From contig JAWHQI010000049.1 in the NCBI GenBank assembly GCA_033032865.1, forward strand, positions 5,022,001-5,086,000: a stretch of 64,000 bases of DNA, written 5' to 3'. Numbering within the stretch: position 1 is the stretch's first letter; each line of letters starts with the position of its first letter. The position numbers and the translations under genes are program-made. A model generated the notes under the pieces. It was not told where the DNA came from. It saw only the letters and a program-made list of their open reading frames with translations, and made no database searches. Below, one piece after another: positions 12,879 to 24,929 of the stretch. The stretch comes from Dactylorhiza incarnata (Eukaryota > Streptophyta > Magnoliopsida > Asparagales > Orchidaceae).

Positions 12879-13923
12879 TGTGAAATTTTTAGAAAGACCT
12901 TTATGAAGTGAAGTAGGAGCTAGTCAACTTAGAGATACTAGCCAAAAACAACCAGAAACAAATGGATGCAAACAAACGATCTTTATTGATAGCAACTTCA
13001 AGTTACAAAGCAAGGCATGCTTGGCGATACATGATTTCTCCAGCACAAACACCAAAGGGAAAATTACAAAGTTGAAGATAACTTGAGACCGCTCAGACCA
13101 CGCGATCTCCCTGCGATCTCAATAGCTGCCAGACCGCAGCGACTTGACGATCACAGAACACCATCAGCTCGCTGATCAGACCGCACCCTTCCTTTCTTCT
13201 GAACTCCTGATTCTCCCAAACTCTAGCACCACAACTCCAAGCCGCAGATCACCCGAACACTTTCAGAGGAAGAGGTGATCGCTGCTGCCCGCACTATCCG
13301 CAGAAGCTGCACAAGAGAAGTTCAATCAGCAGACCGCCCTGTCAAATAAACAGAGACCGCAGGAATTAGGCCAACTCAGTTTACACTTGGTGTGTCTTAG
13401 TTATGCTGCAACAGTGGCCTCCTATTTATAAGCGCAGGACCTGATCCAGTCACCACCCTATGAGATAGGATCACCACCCCCCAGACCGCGCGACCTGACC
13501 GGTCACCCCGCGCGATCAGCAACATTACTTCTGCTTCATTTTGGTGAACCCGCCAGCTTCAATGTCGCCATGAGAGACCGCCACTCTAACAGCAGACCGC
13601 GACTCCACAAGGAGATCGCCAGACTGCCCGAAGCTGTTCACCACCTGTGTTCGCCCGAGACCGCGAACACAGCCAGTTCGCCATCAGACCGCGAACTCCT
13701 GTCCGCATGCCGATCTGCTCCTGAGACCGCGAACAGCATCCAGCTTGCATACCAGTCTCCTCCTGAGACCGCTAACTTAGACCGCGCGACTAAGTCCCTT
13801 AGTCTGCAAATATACCAGAAAGGCTCGGTCAGCCACCAGACCGCATTCTGAAGAAACCTGGATCAAGCTTTGCGGTCACACCAGACCGCCACAGCCTTGA
13901 AGAGGACAGCACGCCACGCGGTC
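12879..13923 (-). repeat. E3 5' LTR, distal piece
   Basis: 1045 bp matching 7433-8477 of the 3' LTR, cut by E4 at 13923/37850. The remaining 246 bp are at 37855-38100. Confidence 0.95.
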
Positions 13924-15432
13924 TGATGAGTCCTGATCATATACACCTTTATGGACTCATCCGGGCCGTTATTCAGTCATTTCACCGCACTTTAGCCGTG
14001 TTATAGCTTATATTTGATAGTCCATGCTAGGTGCACTTCTGGGCCCATTTTGGTGTGATCCCATGCTTATCGTCATTAGTAGTTTTCATGCGCTGTTAAG
14101 TGCCACCTTCAGTGGCTGGATTTGTGGTTGTGCCGGAATAGGAGTCGTGTAGGTGTTTCCGGTGCAATTCTGCACAGGAACACTGCGCACGATCACTTGT
14201 TCTATTGCGCACGACCACTGGTCGTGCGCTACTGATCGTGTGCACTTAACCTTTTTTTCATGAGTTCTGCTTGGTGTAGTGCGCACGACCATCAACGCCA
14301 GTGCGCACGACCACCGGTCGTGCGCCACTGTTCGTGCGCACTTATCATTAAATTTCTGAGTTCTGTTTCGTCTAATGCGCACGACCACCGACGATAGTGC
14401 GCACGACCACCGGTCGTGCGCCACTGGTCGTGCGAACATTTAATTTTATAAATTTCGTGTCTTGCAGGTTCCACCCAGGCAGTGCGCACGATCGCAGAAT
14501 TCCTGTGCGCACGACCACTGGTCGTGCGCCAATGATCGTGCGCAGTATTTATTACAGCGCCTATTTAAACGCCTGTTCCGATTTTAGGGCAACATCCTCT
14601 TCCGGGAGCGGAGTTCCTGTTCCGTACGCCGCCGACCACCACCTTGGGACGCCTCCACTTCATCTCCTACGCAAAGGGAAGCCTCCTCCATCCATCCCAA
14701 GTCTTCCTCCATTGTCCGTGAGTGTTCTTCACCATCCGCAAGCCTCCAAGCAGCCATTCTCTCATTTCGCCCGGTGAGAAGAAGAAGAAACCTGAAGTCG
14801 AAGATGACGGAGCTACGTAGGGAGATTGTGACAACTCTTTACGCCGGAAGCATAGTCCGCCCGAGTCCGGAGGTAGCCCGACAACCTACCATTCCGGCCG
14901 TGAACGGCCGCTAGTCTTCACCATCGGTTGTTTCTTGCCTCTTTCCTTCATTGTACTCGTTGAGCCGTGTAAACTTGAATATTGTGATGTTGTTTGTTGA
15001 AATGAATGTTTCCTTGTTGTTCTTCATGGTTTGCTTGTGATTCACTCCGTTTTCCACTCACTCACTCGCGCACGCACGCAAGGTGTTTGTTCCGCGTTAG
15101 CAAGAGCTAACGGCGGTTGTGAAGAGGTGTTTGCGACCCTCACCTTCTCGCACTTGAGCACGCTACATCCACCTCTCGAAGCACGTCGTCGCGGCCGTTG
15201 CATCCATCTCACCTTGCGAAGTGGTGCTTTCGACCCGCATTTCTTTTGCTGTTGTTAAGACTAGGAAAACCAACCAAAAACCCCCTCTTTGTGTTTGTGA
15301 AACGCTTGTGTAACAATAGTCACTGCGCGATTCGTTCACCCAACCTGCATTCCTCAAGTGACCGACATCCGGGGATTCCATTCTCCACAATTATTACTTG
15401 ACAGCGACCGGTGCACTTGCCGACACGCATCA
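13924..15432 (+). repeat. E4 5' LTR (1509 bp)
   Basis: Same length as, and nearly identical to, 36341-37849. Holds the GCGCACGACC/GGTCGTGCGC array (14184-14543) followed by a TATA-like box at 14561. Ends CACGCATCA right before the primer-binding site. Confidence 0.95.
14184..14571 (+). promoter_or_regulatory. E4 LTR promoter: GCGCACGACC palindrome array plus TATA-like box
   Basis: At least ten copies of GCGCACGACC or its complement GGTCGTGCGC, several joined as near-perfect palindromes, lie upstream of CTATTTAAACG (14561-14571). The 3' LTR repeats this at about 36601-36988. Promoter role is inferred from position in U3. Confidence 0.65.
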
Positions 15433-15438
15433 AGTTTT

Positions 15439-15456
15439 TGGCGCCGTTGCTGGGGA
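15439..15456 (+). promoter_or_regulatory. E4 primer-binding site (tRNA-Asp type)
   Basis: TGGCGCCGTTGCTGGGGA, six bases after the LTR end. It is complementary to the 3' end of plant tRNA-Asp except near its end, as in Athila elements. Confidence 0.8.
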
Positions 15457-15547
15457 ATGCAGGCGTGTAACGTCCCGTGTTGTGACTTTCGTTATACGAG
15501 CAGTTGTTTTTTATTTTCTTTGTTTTTCTTTTTGTTTGTGACAGTGC

Positions 15548-16768
15548 ATGCAGACACAAGCCGCAGGGGAACTCGTACCCTTCGATCCTGAGATTGAACG
15601 GACCGTTCGCGCAAGAAGGCGCGCTACAGCCGCACAGGCGGCAATGGGTGATCAGGTAGACCCAAATGATGTTGATCCGAGAATGCCCGACGTGGGGCAA
15701 CATCAGCCTGGAGATGAGCAGGAGGCGGCTAGGCCTCGGCCCCGCACGATGAGGGACTACACCACTCCAACTGCTGGGAGTGTGTATCCGGGGTTCGGAC
15801 CCAATATTATGAATAATCAGTTTGAGATCAAGCCAGCGATCCTAAACATCATCCGGAACAACGCTCAGTTCTCGGGGTTGGCCAGCGAAGATCCGCATCT
15901 GCATCTGGCGGAGTTTTCTGATATTTGCGGAACCTTCCGCTACGCAGGGATTGCTGACGACACGGTCAAGCTTAGACTGTTTCCCTTTTCACTCCGCGAC
16001 AAAGCAAAGGTGTGGCTCCATTCCATTCCGCCAGGGACTGCTGCAACTTGGGATGCTCTCGCGTCCAAGTTCCTTGCTAAATTCCATCCTGTGGATAAGA
16101 TCGTGAGCTTGCGGCGGGAGATCGCCACATTTCGCCAATTTGACCAAGAGACCCTTGCTGAAGCATGGGAGCGCCTCAACGATCTCCTTCGCCGTTGTCC
16201 TGGCCACGAGCTCCAACCATGGAATGTGGTCGAATTGTTCTACTTTGCGATCGAGCCCAACTACAGGGCAATGATCGATGCTGCGGCGGGTGGTACCTTG
16301 ATGAACCACACTCCTGAGGAAGCCCTTCGAATTCTGCGCGACACTGCCTCCCACAGTAAATTCTGGACTGCAGGGAGAAATGCTCCAAGAAGCGGCCGAG
16401 GTCTCTTCATGGTCGACTCACTCCCCTCTCCATCTGCGCCTGCTGCTGTCATTACCTGCGAGGGATGTGGAGGCGGAGGCCACCACACGTATGAATGTTC
16501 GGGGAACCACGTGGCAGGTGACTTCGCACACTTGAACTTGAACGAATCTGTTAATTATGTAGGAAATCAGCCTAGGGGGCGCCTTTCAATAATGCTTATA
16601 ATCCGGGAGCGAGAAGTCACCCGAACTTCTCGTGGAATCCAAACACAACTGGCCAACGATGGGCACCGGGGCAGCATCAAAACGATGCTTACGCCTCCGG
16701 GAGCCAACCGAGGCCACCACACCCAGATTATAACCAAGCACCCCCCACCCAAAAAAAGAGTAATCTAA
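15548..16768 (+). pseudogene. E4 Gag (Athila-type retrotrans_gag), frameshifted
   Basis: Gag forms the virus-like particle and binds the RNA. The core (about residues 80-270 of the frame) reads as Athila gag: YPGFGPNIMNNQFEIKP, LHLAEFSDICGTFRY, LRLFPFSLRDKAKVWLHS, EAWERLNDLLRRCPGHELQP. A zinc knuckle of form CX2CX4HX4C (CEGCGGGGHHTYEC) is encoded near 16459-16500. Just after SVNYVGNQPRG, near 16575, the frame is lost by what looks like one extra base in a run of G. Family-like reading (PNFSWNP, then NLKEMMEKFM) continues in the frame that becomes 16774-17338. The start codon is uncertain; an ATG at 15643 is another option. Confidence 0.88.
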
Positions 16769-16773
16769 AAGAG

Positions 16774-17338
16774 ATGATGGAGAAATTCATGCAAGTAGCT
16801 AATTCGAATATGGTGAATCAAACTGCATCCATGCGAAACTTGGAAACGCAGTTGGGCCAATTGGCCCAAGTGCTAACCGAGCGATCGCAGGGGACCCTTC
16901 CCAGCAACACGGAAAAGAACCCAATTGATCAAGGGAAGAGTCTTGGGGATGTGGTAGAGGCTGATCCGAGTGAGCTGGTAATTTCTTGTTCCATCAACAA
17001 TTTTGAAACGAAAGCTTTGTGTGATTCTGGTTCATCTCGCAACGTCATTGCGTTGCAAGATGTAGCTAAATTACAACTGGAAATGAACACGGAGGAAAGG
17101 AAATCCCTTGTGCTTGCCAATGGGACTGTTATTCAATCCGAGGGGGAAGTGAAGAATGTGGAGGTGACAGTTGAGGGGACAATTGTTGTTGCTGATTTTC
17201 AGGTTTTGGGCCCGCAGGAAAATCATTCTATTCCTATCTTGGGCGTGCCGTTCTTGAAAGAGAGCGGTGCCACCCTTGATTTTGCTACGGGATGCATTGT
17301 CCTAACCAATAAGGTGCAGCAGCCCACTTGCTCCGAAG
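16774..17338 (+). pseudogene. E4 Gag end and aspartic-protease-like domain
   Basis: The frame continues Gag (KEMMEKFMQ, a coiled-coil-like NLETQLGQLAQVL) and then a retropepsin-like domain: ALCDSGSSRNVIAL near 17011-17052 keeps the catalytic D-S-G triad, and PILGVPFLKESGATLDF near 17233-17283 is the second conserved stretch. The usual residue between the serines and NVI is replaced by Arg. The frame runs straight into E5 at 17338. With E5 and one TSD copy removed it joins 32456-32994 in phase. Confidence 0.82.
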
Positions 17339-19126
17339 TGATGAGTCCTGATCATATACACTTTTATGGACTCATCTGGGCCGTTTTTCTAGTCATTTCA
17401 CCGCACTTTAGCCCTGTTATAGTTCATATTGATCAATCCATGCTAGGTGCACATCTAGGCCCACTTTGGTGTGATTTTCGTGCTTATTGTCATTAGTAGT
17501 ATTCATGTGCTGTCAAGTGCCACTTTCAGTGGCTAGATTTGTGGTTGTGCCTGGAATAGGAGTCGTGCGAGTGTTCCCGGTGCAATTCTGCACAGGAACA
17601 CTGCGCACGATCACCGGTTCTATTGCGCATGACTATTGGTCGTGCGCCACTGATCGTGTGCACTTGACCCTTTTTTATGAGTTCTGTTTGGTGCAGTGCG
17701 CACGACCATCAATGCCAGCGCGCACGACCACCGGTCGTGCGCCACTGCTCGTGCGCATTTGCCATTAAATTTCTGAGTTCTGTTTGCTGAAGTGCGCACG
17801 ACCATCAACTCCAGTGCGCACGACCACCGGTCGTGCGCCACTATCCGTGCGCACTTAACAATTATTTTACGAGTTCTGTTTCATCTAATGCGCACGACCA
17901 CCTACGATAGTGCGCACGACCACCGGTCGTGCGCCACTGGTCGTGCGAACATGTTATTTCATAATTTCTGTCTTTGCAGGTTCCGTCCAGGCAGAGCGCA
18001 CGATCACCGGATTCTAGTGCGCACGACCACTGGTCGTGCGCCAATGACCCTGCGCACTGTTTAATTCCAGCGCCTATAAATTCCGCTGCTCGCGATTTAG
18101 GTCAGATCGATCGTCTTCTTCCGCCGTTTCCTGCTCCAGAGCGCCCAGTTTCGCCCCTCCATCGCCGCCCACCATCTAGAGGTGCTCCGGGCTTGTTCTT
18201 CACGCCAATCTTGAGCCGGAGTTTCCTCTCGGCCTCCTCCTTCATCCAAGAGCTTCAAAGAGAGATCTAGCCGCCATCTCCATCAAGCAAGAGGAAGTTT
18301 GCAACCTCTACCGGATCGTGACACGAAGAAGACGGGTCCATTGGAGTCGTGACAGCTCTCTCTACCCCGGACGTAGTTGCGGACCGAGCTTGGACGCGGA
18401 TTGACAACCCGGCGATTCCAACCGTGAATCTACAACGAGCCTTCGGATTCGGTCGATTTCTTGCTCTATTCTTCTCTTATTGATGTATATGTAGTTAGAT
18501 CTAACATTATGATGAAGCGTGCTTGATTATTAGCATTTATACTTGATTATGTCTATGTGATTTGAGTATTCTTGCTTATTATTTTGAGGTGTGCCTTGTG
18601 GTGTGGATTGTTGGTTGTCCGGTGCCGCCCTAACAATTGTTAGTGGTGTGCTTTGCGAAGAGGTGCTTACGACCCTCATTCTGCTAGCCTACTTGTCCAT
18701 CCGCCTACCGAAGCGTGGCATCGCGGCCCGCATTCCATCCCGCCTAACGAAGCAGCGCGCTCAAGGCCTGCATTGTTCGATTCCGCTAGCCTACTCATCC
18801 ATCCGCCCTTTCGACGCAGCGCGCTCAAGGCCTGCCTAGTATCCATCCCGCCAAGCGAAGCATTGCATAGCGGCATTGCATAGGAGTAGTTGATAGCTTT
18901 TATTTTATTTTCCAAAAGCCAACCCAACTCCCCCGCATTCCATCCGATTTATGGACTTCAATCTCAAGTCCTTCCTCGAAACCTAACTCCACCTTACTGT
19001 GTTCCTTGAGAGATTCGATACTCGGGGATTACTCCTCGTTTTATATTACTTGAACGATCGGTACACTGCCGTTTCGTGTCGCAGTCGAGCTACCGCCTAT
19101 AGCGGTGTGTGAGATTTGCGCCATCA
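17339..19126 (+). repeat. E5 5' LTR (1788 bp)
   Basis: Matches 22323-22684 plus 31081-32450. The 3' LTR has lost some sequence near 31395, where the TATA region of the 5' LTR (18073) has no counterpart. Contains the GCGCACGACC palindrome array at 17602-18057. Confidence 0.93.
17602..18082 (+). promoter_or_regulatory. E5 LTR promoter: GCGCACGACC palindrome array plus TATA box
   Basis: The array of GCGCACGACC and GGTCGTGCGC words (17602-18057) is directly followed by CCTATAAATT (18073-18082), the likely TATA box. The spacing between words is irregular, and the words often pair as ACCGGT-centred palindromes. Confidence 0.65.
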
Positions 19127-19132
19127 AGTTGT

Positions 19133-19150
19133 TGGCGCCGTTGCCGGGGA
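19133..19150 (+). promoter_or_regulatory. E5 primer-binding site (tRNA-Asp)
   Basis: TGGCGCCGTTGCCGGGGA, six bases after the LTR end, is the typical Athila primer site complementary to tRNA-Asp. Confidence 0.88.
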
Positions 19151-19347
19151 ACACAGTCGTGTGAGTTTTCTGGAGAGGGAGAATCTGAGAGAGAAGCCCT
19201 TCCATTTGTCTATCGCATCTTTTATTTTATTTATGTTCTCTTTATTCCATTTTCTTGTTTTATAGTAGGTTGCTTTAGTAAAGTTTTGTTAGGTGTAGTA
19301 TTTCGCACAATAGTGTTCTTCTTTTTGAATCGTTTTATCTTCACATT

Positions 19348-20586
19348 ATGTGGGCACATCTTAATTTCCGTTGCCGTTGGTGTGGAACTACCTCCCACTC
19401 TAGTGATGAATGCCCTACGGAGAATAGTAGGCATAATTCTTATAGCCCATCATATGGAGCACCGACTTCGTCTGGTACTCCATATGGTGCGCGTAAGTCT
19501 TATGGCTACTCTGCTGAGCCTTTACCGTCATACTTCTTTTCGGCTTCAGCCCCCGCTGTGCCAAAGAAGCCCGCAAGGCAGTGCCAGTTTTGTCGGAGCA
19601 CAAATCATGCCCTGAAGGATTGTGTTGCTTTTCGTCGCCAATTGGATGAGGATGATGAGCCGGATATCCGGATCGTCCCGAATCCTAACTCTGGCGGCAC
19701 ACCTTCAACATCCGGTTTTGTGTCTTTGCCACCTTCACATCTTGAAGGGTATGGCGTTGACACAGTCACCAGATGTGTGGCTGATCTGGGCACCGATATT
19801 GCTGAGCCCATTCTCCCAGTGCATCCACCACCTCTAGTGGATTCGATTCTTTGTGAGGAATCGGTGCTCGACTTTTATCTGAGCACTATTCCTCTCCCTG
19901 TTGTGCATACTACACTCGTCTCTGACGACATTGTTGATGATGTGTCGCAGGAGGAGGTGGTTGATCTTAGCATTGTGCCTATTCCTATGGAGGAGGACAA
20001 CCTTCTAGGTGAAGAGGAGTTTTCCTCAGCACCGGTGGAGGAAGTCCAAATCTCTAGCTTGGCCACTGTTGATCCCGCCGAATCTTGTAGCATTGATGAC
20101 AATGCAAACATTATTTTACTTCCCCAACCTGATGGGAGTGAGTCCGGGATCACTCCCCCGATTGATGTTTATTTATGTTCTTCGTCTTCTTTATTTCTTG
20201 ATCCCCTTCCTTCATCTGAGTCTGTGCAGGTTGAATCTTCACAGGTACTTCAGGAGGACTCGGAGCATGATGCTCAAGTCAATGATGAGAGCATCCTCTC
20301 ATGTAAGGAGGTTGATCCCCCCTCCGTAGAGGAAGCTCCACTCATTGCCTTCTCCTCCTGCGGACCTGCTGTGGGCGATACCTTGCTGGGCAAGGATAGT
20401 TTTGGTGAGATGAGTGAGGACCAGGCCTCCTCCTCTTCTTACTTTCTTTTCCCTCTACCTGTGAGGAGCAGGTATTATTATTTAGGTAGAGGGGTGACTG
20501 CCTTATCTCCGTATCGGTACCAGCTACTGAAACGGATAATGGAGCAGTTACCTGTGCATTTTCTTTTTCATAGGCCCATTAGCTAG
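19348..20586 (+). CDS. E5 acidic protein with two CCHC zinc knuckles, family not recognised
   Basis: An open frame of 412 codons starting at an ATG 222 bases after the LTR. Residues 9-22 (CRWCGTTSHSSDEC) and 79-92 (CQFCRSTNHALKDC) both fit CX2CX4HX4C, the nucleic-acid-binding knuckle of Gag nucleocapsids. Between them lies a Ser/Pro/Tyr-rich linker. From residue 95 to about 370 the protein is strongly acidic with many Ser, Pro and Val and no membrane segment. The last 40 residues turn basic and aromatic (RSRYYYLGRG, YQLLKRIMEQL). No gag core, protease or RT motif is present. An RNA-binding role in packaging is one reading; a transcription or anti-silencing factor is another. The frame is intact in an element without other genes, which suggests that it was under selection. 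Confidence 0.72.
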   Translation: MWAHLNFRCRWCGTTSHSSDECPTENSRHNSYSPSYGAPTSSGTPYGARKSYGYSAEPLPSYFFSASAPAVPKKPARQCQFCRSTNHALKDCVAFRRQLDEDDEPDIRIVPNPNSGGTPSTSGFVSLPPSHLEGYGVDTVTRCVADLGTDIAEPILPVHPPPLVDSILCEESVLDFYLSTIPLPVVHTTLVSDDIVDDVSQEEVVDLSIVPIPMEEDNLLGEEEFSSAPVEEVQISSLATVDPAESCSIDDNANIILLPQPDGSESGITPPIDVYLCSSSSLFLDPLPSSESVQVESSQVLQEDSEHDAQVNDESILSCKEVDPPSVEEAPLIAFSSCGPAVGDTLLGKDSFGEMSEDQASSSSYFLFPLPVRSRYYYLGRGVTALSPYRYQLLKRIMEQLPVHFLFHRPIS

Positions 20587-22322
20587 AACCGTTTTAATTT
20601 AGAATAAGTCGTGCTGGGATGACAATAACCCCAGTAGTTATCTTTCTTTTCCTGCATTCTTATTTCTTCTAATTATGTTTAGTTAGTAGCACTTTCTTTT
20701 CAGTTTTCTTTTTTCTTTTGTTTTTGCGGAGCTGACCCCTGCAGGTATCTTCTCTGGATGGCGGATGCTGCAGCTTTGTCTTAGTTTACACGCGTCTTCT
20801 GGTATGCTCACTTGCTGAGCATTGGGTACTCTCTTTCCCTAGCCCTATTTTGATTTTCCTGTCATATATTATGCGAATTGTTTAGTTTAAGTCTGGGGGA
20901 GAGTAGTTTTGTTTACCCGCTCACGTGCACTATTGCACTGCATGCTAGAAGATTTCATTTAAAATGTTTTGTTTATTTTCATTGCACACCACATCACCCA
21001 CTTGAGCGCGTACTCATCTGTATGCGTGCTCTGTAGTGAATTGAATTCTTCTGCTTATTTGGGAAAGTCTAGGTGATGGCTTAGGACTATGCAGCAGAGT
21101 AAAATGTTGACTCTAGTAGTGCTCCTAGTCGAGTGCTCGGTTGCATAGAAATTCGTGTAGATTAGACTTCTCTTTATACTTATGGTTTTATATTTTTTCT
21201 ATTAGTGTAAATGTTGTTTACTCTACTCAAATGGTGAATTCGGTGGAATCAAACGGTAGCATAGGGATGTGTATATACGATCGCTAGATTCGTATTGCTT
21301 GAGTCGGGAGAAAGGAGAATCTTTCTCGGGGGCTAGAACTTGCCCCAAGCGATTCTTGAAGCATGGGTATACGGTTAGTCAATTGTGTGAATGTGATATA
21401 GGCCATCATTTTGGCCCGGTTGAGCCTTTGTGCCTATCCCTACCGCTATATCCTCGCTAGCCCAGTTGTGCCTACCCGTTCTTTGATTCAGCCCCACTTT
21501 TATTTCACCAAAGCCCAAAAGCCAATCCTAGTCGCACACCCAAAATTTGAGCTTTAGCTGTTTATTATTTTCATGAGTTGGGTTGTTGATGTGGTAATAT
21601 GTTTGTGAAGATGTGGATGTGTCCTTTTGTTTATTTGCTGAAAATGATAAGAAAAGAAAAAAAAATGAGAAAATAAAAGAAGTTAAAAAGAAAGGAAAGA
21701 GAAGGAATGTTTACTTGAAAATCTTTATGTATAGATTTATGTTTGGGAGTAGGCGGTGCACGCACCCATGCTGTTAAGTCCAAGTCTGGGGGTGTTGTGT
21801 ACCCGCATGTTTGTGTGATAAATGAGGATAGTTTCCTGCATTAGCTCATTTGGGTTTAGTGCTTTAGCCGTCATTTTTATCTTTGTTTTTCCTCACCTAA
21901 ACCCAAGCCCCATTTAAAACCTAAAGTCCTATTGATTCACGCATTTGAGTCAAACCAGTGCCGTGGAGAGAATGTGACCGGGCAAGCCTATGGTCACCGA
22001 CACCGATGGATTTCGGTGGAGTTTGTCCGGCGTCCTAATCTTGAGCAATGCTCGTCTCAGCGTTTAGTTTACTTTCTCCGTATGCATGACCGAACGATTC
22101 ACCGCTTTTCACCATTTTGAGTAGTTGTAATATGCTTTTACTCTTTTAGAAATATATAAACTGTTTATATAATCAGAAATCTTCTCTAATATTCTTCTTA
22201 TGCACGTGAGCATGCGACTTCGCATGGTACTCTGTATTGTAGTTTTAATCCATCTACTGTTCTTTCCTAGTTCGCTTAGAATTTGTTTGCTCGGGACGCG
22301 CAAACAGTTAAGTCTGGGGGTG
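20587..22322 (+). other. E5 3' untranslated region with repeated polypurine-like tracts
   Basis: 1.7 kb without a credible ORF. AAGTCTGGGGG occurs three times: 20889 (followed by AGAG), 21783 and 22310. The last is the functional-position polypurine tract directly before the 3' LTR. A stretch near 21300-21365 (GAGTCGGGAG ... CTTGCCCCAAGCG) is conserved in the 3' region of E4 near 33772-33830. Confidence 0.75.
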
Positions 22323-22684
22323 TGATGAGTCCTGATCATATACACTTTTATGGACTCATCTGGGCCATTTTTCTAGTCATTTCACCGCACTTTAGCCCTG
22401 TTATAGTTCATATTGATCAATCCATGCTAGGTGCACATCTAGGCCCAATTTGGTGTGATTTTCGTGCTTATTGTCATTAGTAGTATTCATGTGCTGTCAA
22501 GTGCCACATTCAGTGGCTAGATTTGTGGTTGTGCCTGGAATAGGAGTCGTGCGAGTGTTCCCGGTGCAATTCTGCACAGGAACACTGCGCACGATCACCG
22601 GTTCTATTGCGCACGACCACTGGTCGTGCGCCACTGATCGTGTGCACTTGACCCTTTTTTATGAGTTCTGTTTGGTGCAGTGCG
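22323..22684 (+). repeat. E5 3' LTR, left piece
   Basis: Starts TGATGAGTCC after AAGTCTGGGGGTG. Cut by E6 at 22684; the TSD GTGCG of E6 is 22680-22684. The LTR resumes at 31081. Confidence 0.94.
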
Positions 22685-23886
22685 TGTTGGAGTTGCCATT
22701 GTGATCTAGAAGTGGTCAAACATGTAATCTCACTGCCAACGCGATATGAGCCTGCAGGGTCGCACATAAGAGCATGTGGAGAAGTTGGAAGATTGACTGT
22801 GTTGGTAAAGGTTACCAATCACCATATATATAGAATGGGGAAGTCCAGCAAATGTTGCTGTCTGAATTCGTCGGATATGACTCGTCGGATTCGTCGGGTT
22901 TACACGGATTGGATTCGTCGGATATGATTCGTCGGATTCGTCGGGTTTACACGGATTGGATTCGTCGGATATGATTCGTCGGATTCGTCGGGTTTACACG
23001 GATTGGATTCGTCGGATTCGTCGGGATTCGTCGGGTCATTCCGTGGAAACTCGACGAACTGTGACAGAGATCCTCCACTCGACAAAGTGTTGTCGTCTGT
23101 CTGGATTCGTCGGGATTCGTCGGGTCATTCCGTGGAATCTCGACGAATTATCACAGAGAGCCTTGACTAGGCAATTGTTGCCGTCTGTTGTGATTCGTCG
23201 AATTCGTCGGATTGTCCCGTGAAGACTCGACGAATTGTTACAGAGATCATTCTTGGCAAATGTTGCCGTTTGATCTGATTCGTCGAATTCGTCGGATTGT
23301 CCCGTGGAATTCCGACGAATTGTAACAGAAGCCCTTATTCTGATGTGTGGTCTGCGGATAGCGATTCTTCTAGAAGCTGTTTATCCTTTGGGTATAAATA
23401 GGACTTCGTTTTTAGGGTTCAGTGGACTAATAACTTACAAAGAGAAAGGCCGACGGAAGTGTTCCGCTCTCGCCCGAACCCTAGATGGAAGGAGTTCCGT
23501 CGCTCGTTCGCCTCTGCCGACCTCCTCTCCGTCGATTGTCGCCGGCATTGTTCTTCCTGAAGCGGATCTAGCAATTCGTGGAAGTGCAAGGTGCAGCCTT
23601 TCTTCCTTCCGAGTTGCGTGCGACGTGACTTGGCGTTCTCCCAGCTCATGTGGACTTCTGTAGAGACGTAGACATAATTCTACGTGAGAACTCTTCTTGC
23701 CACCGACAGGAATCAACTCTTGGAGCATCTTGGTTGGATTTGATCCAACCCCATTGAGGTAATTTTTACCTAGTGTTTTATTAACTTCTTGATTCAACAT
23801 TCATGGCCGATCCAAGCATTTTTGGGTTGTTTCTGTTTATTTCCGCTGCGCCTACATCTGATGTATAGTTCTAGAAAAACCCAACA
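22685..23886 (+). repeat. E6 5' LTR (1202 bp)
   Basis: Nearly identical to 29864-31075. That copy is about 10 bp longer, mainly because of one extra GGATTCGTC-type unit in its array. Confidence 0.95.
22865..23402 (+). promoter_or_regulatory. E6 LTR promoter: GATTCGTCGG array plus TATA box
   Basis: More than twenty copies of ATTCGTCGG or its complement (CGACGAAT) at 22865-23322, some in larger tandem units that also contain a TTTACACGGATTG stretch. The TATA box GGGTATAAATAGG follows at 23390-23402, and a splice- or cap-like leader after that. The 3' LTR repeats the module at 30044-30590. Confidence 0.7.
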
Positions 23887-23887
23887 G

Positions 23888-23899
23888 TGGTATCAGAGC
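23888..23899 (+). promoter_or_regulatory. E6 primer-binding site (initiator tRNA-Met)
   Basis: TGGTATCAGAGC starts two bases after the LTR end, the standard copia primer site. Confidence 0.93.
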
Positions 23900-24929
23900 T
23901 AGGTTCAGGTCATGAATTTTGTTTCAGAAGTTTGGTTATTCCAGTACGTGCAAATCTAGGTATTTAGAAGTGTTCTAAATGTCAAGATTTCTTCCTGGAA
24001 CATCAAATGTTGATGATTTTCAAAAAGGGGGTCTTGGAACCCCACCAGGAACGTTTGGGATTTCGTGGTAATTTCTAATTGTTAGAAATTATTGTCTCCT
24101 TAGCAGTAACCGTCCCTCAAGTGGTTAATGAACCCTTGTTCTGTTTTGGATTTTGAATCCAACAATGAGAGACGAGCTTGTCTACTGCTTTAAGTCGAGT
24201 TGTCTTTGCCTTTGTCCAATGCATGTAAATCTGAAGATTTGGAAGAGTTCTAAATGTCCAGATTTAGCCCTTTCATCTATCAAAGGTTGATAGTCTTATG
24301 TAGTGCACATAAGGGATGCATGAGGATTTTAGAAAGTTTGTTTTTCTGTGAATGTGCACATTGATCAAATGTTGATCATGGTTAAGTGTTAACCTATCTT
24401 TAAAATTCCCTTCATCAAATATTAAGTGTTCGGATGCCTTCCGATGGATGACACTCTTCCTGCCTCGATCGATGAAGTGTGGGCTTGCCAAAGCAAGGTG
24501 CATTAATCTATCTTGGTAAGGGTGCGAGCGGATAATTGTGATATCCCACTGTCGACATCGGGTCTAACTTAACTAGGTGACCTCAAAGGTTGAGTGCCTA
24601 GAGGCATAGGGTTGGCACGCTCCATATGATGGATGCGAATAAGGAGTTATTCACCAGCCATACAAGAATTGCATGAGGATGCAATTGGCAAGCGTTGCCT
24701 ACCTAAATAACCGCATTATGAGAGGAACGCCAAAGCGGACTCGTGGTGTTGGTGAAATACGGATCTTGTCCACTAAGAGAGTAGCTCGCATGGACTCTCC
24801 GAATTGATAGTGAGGGCTATCATTTTGAATAAAATAGTGGGAGTATTTAATTGAAGTCCAAATTAAAAATAAATTGTATTTTGAAATTAAGGTACTAATT
24901 AGATTCTGCATGAATTCTTGTAGAATTCC
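23900..24929 (+). other. E6 5' leader
   Basis: About 1 kb between the primer site and the gag-pol ATG, with several short ATGs and no credible ORF. It probably holds the packaging signal. No GT-AG intron that I could defend. Confidence 0.6.

Noticed and set aside
14086..14439. Minus-strand ORFs with repeated HDRWSCA words in Athila-like LTRs (also 17620-17841, 36503-36856).
   Set aside because: Direct translation of the GCGCACGACC palindromes in U3. Lengths and frames vary between LTRs.
22865..23322. Array of GATTCGTCGG units, first considered as CRISPR-like or satellite DNA.
   Set aside because: No spacers of constant length, eukaryotic context, and both E6 LTRs carry it, so it belongs to U3.
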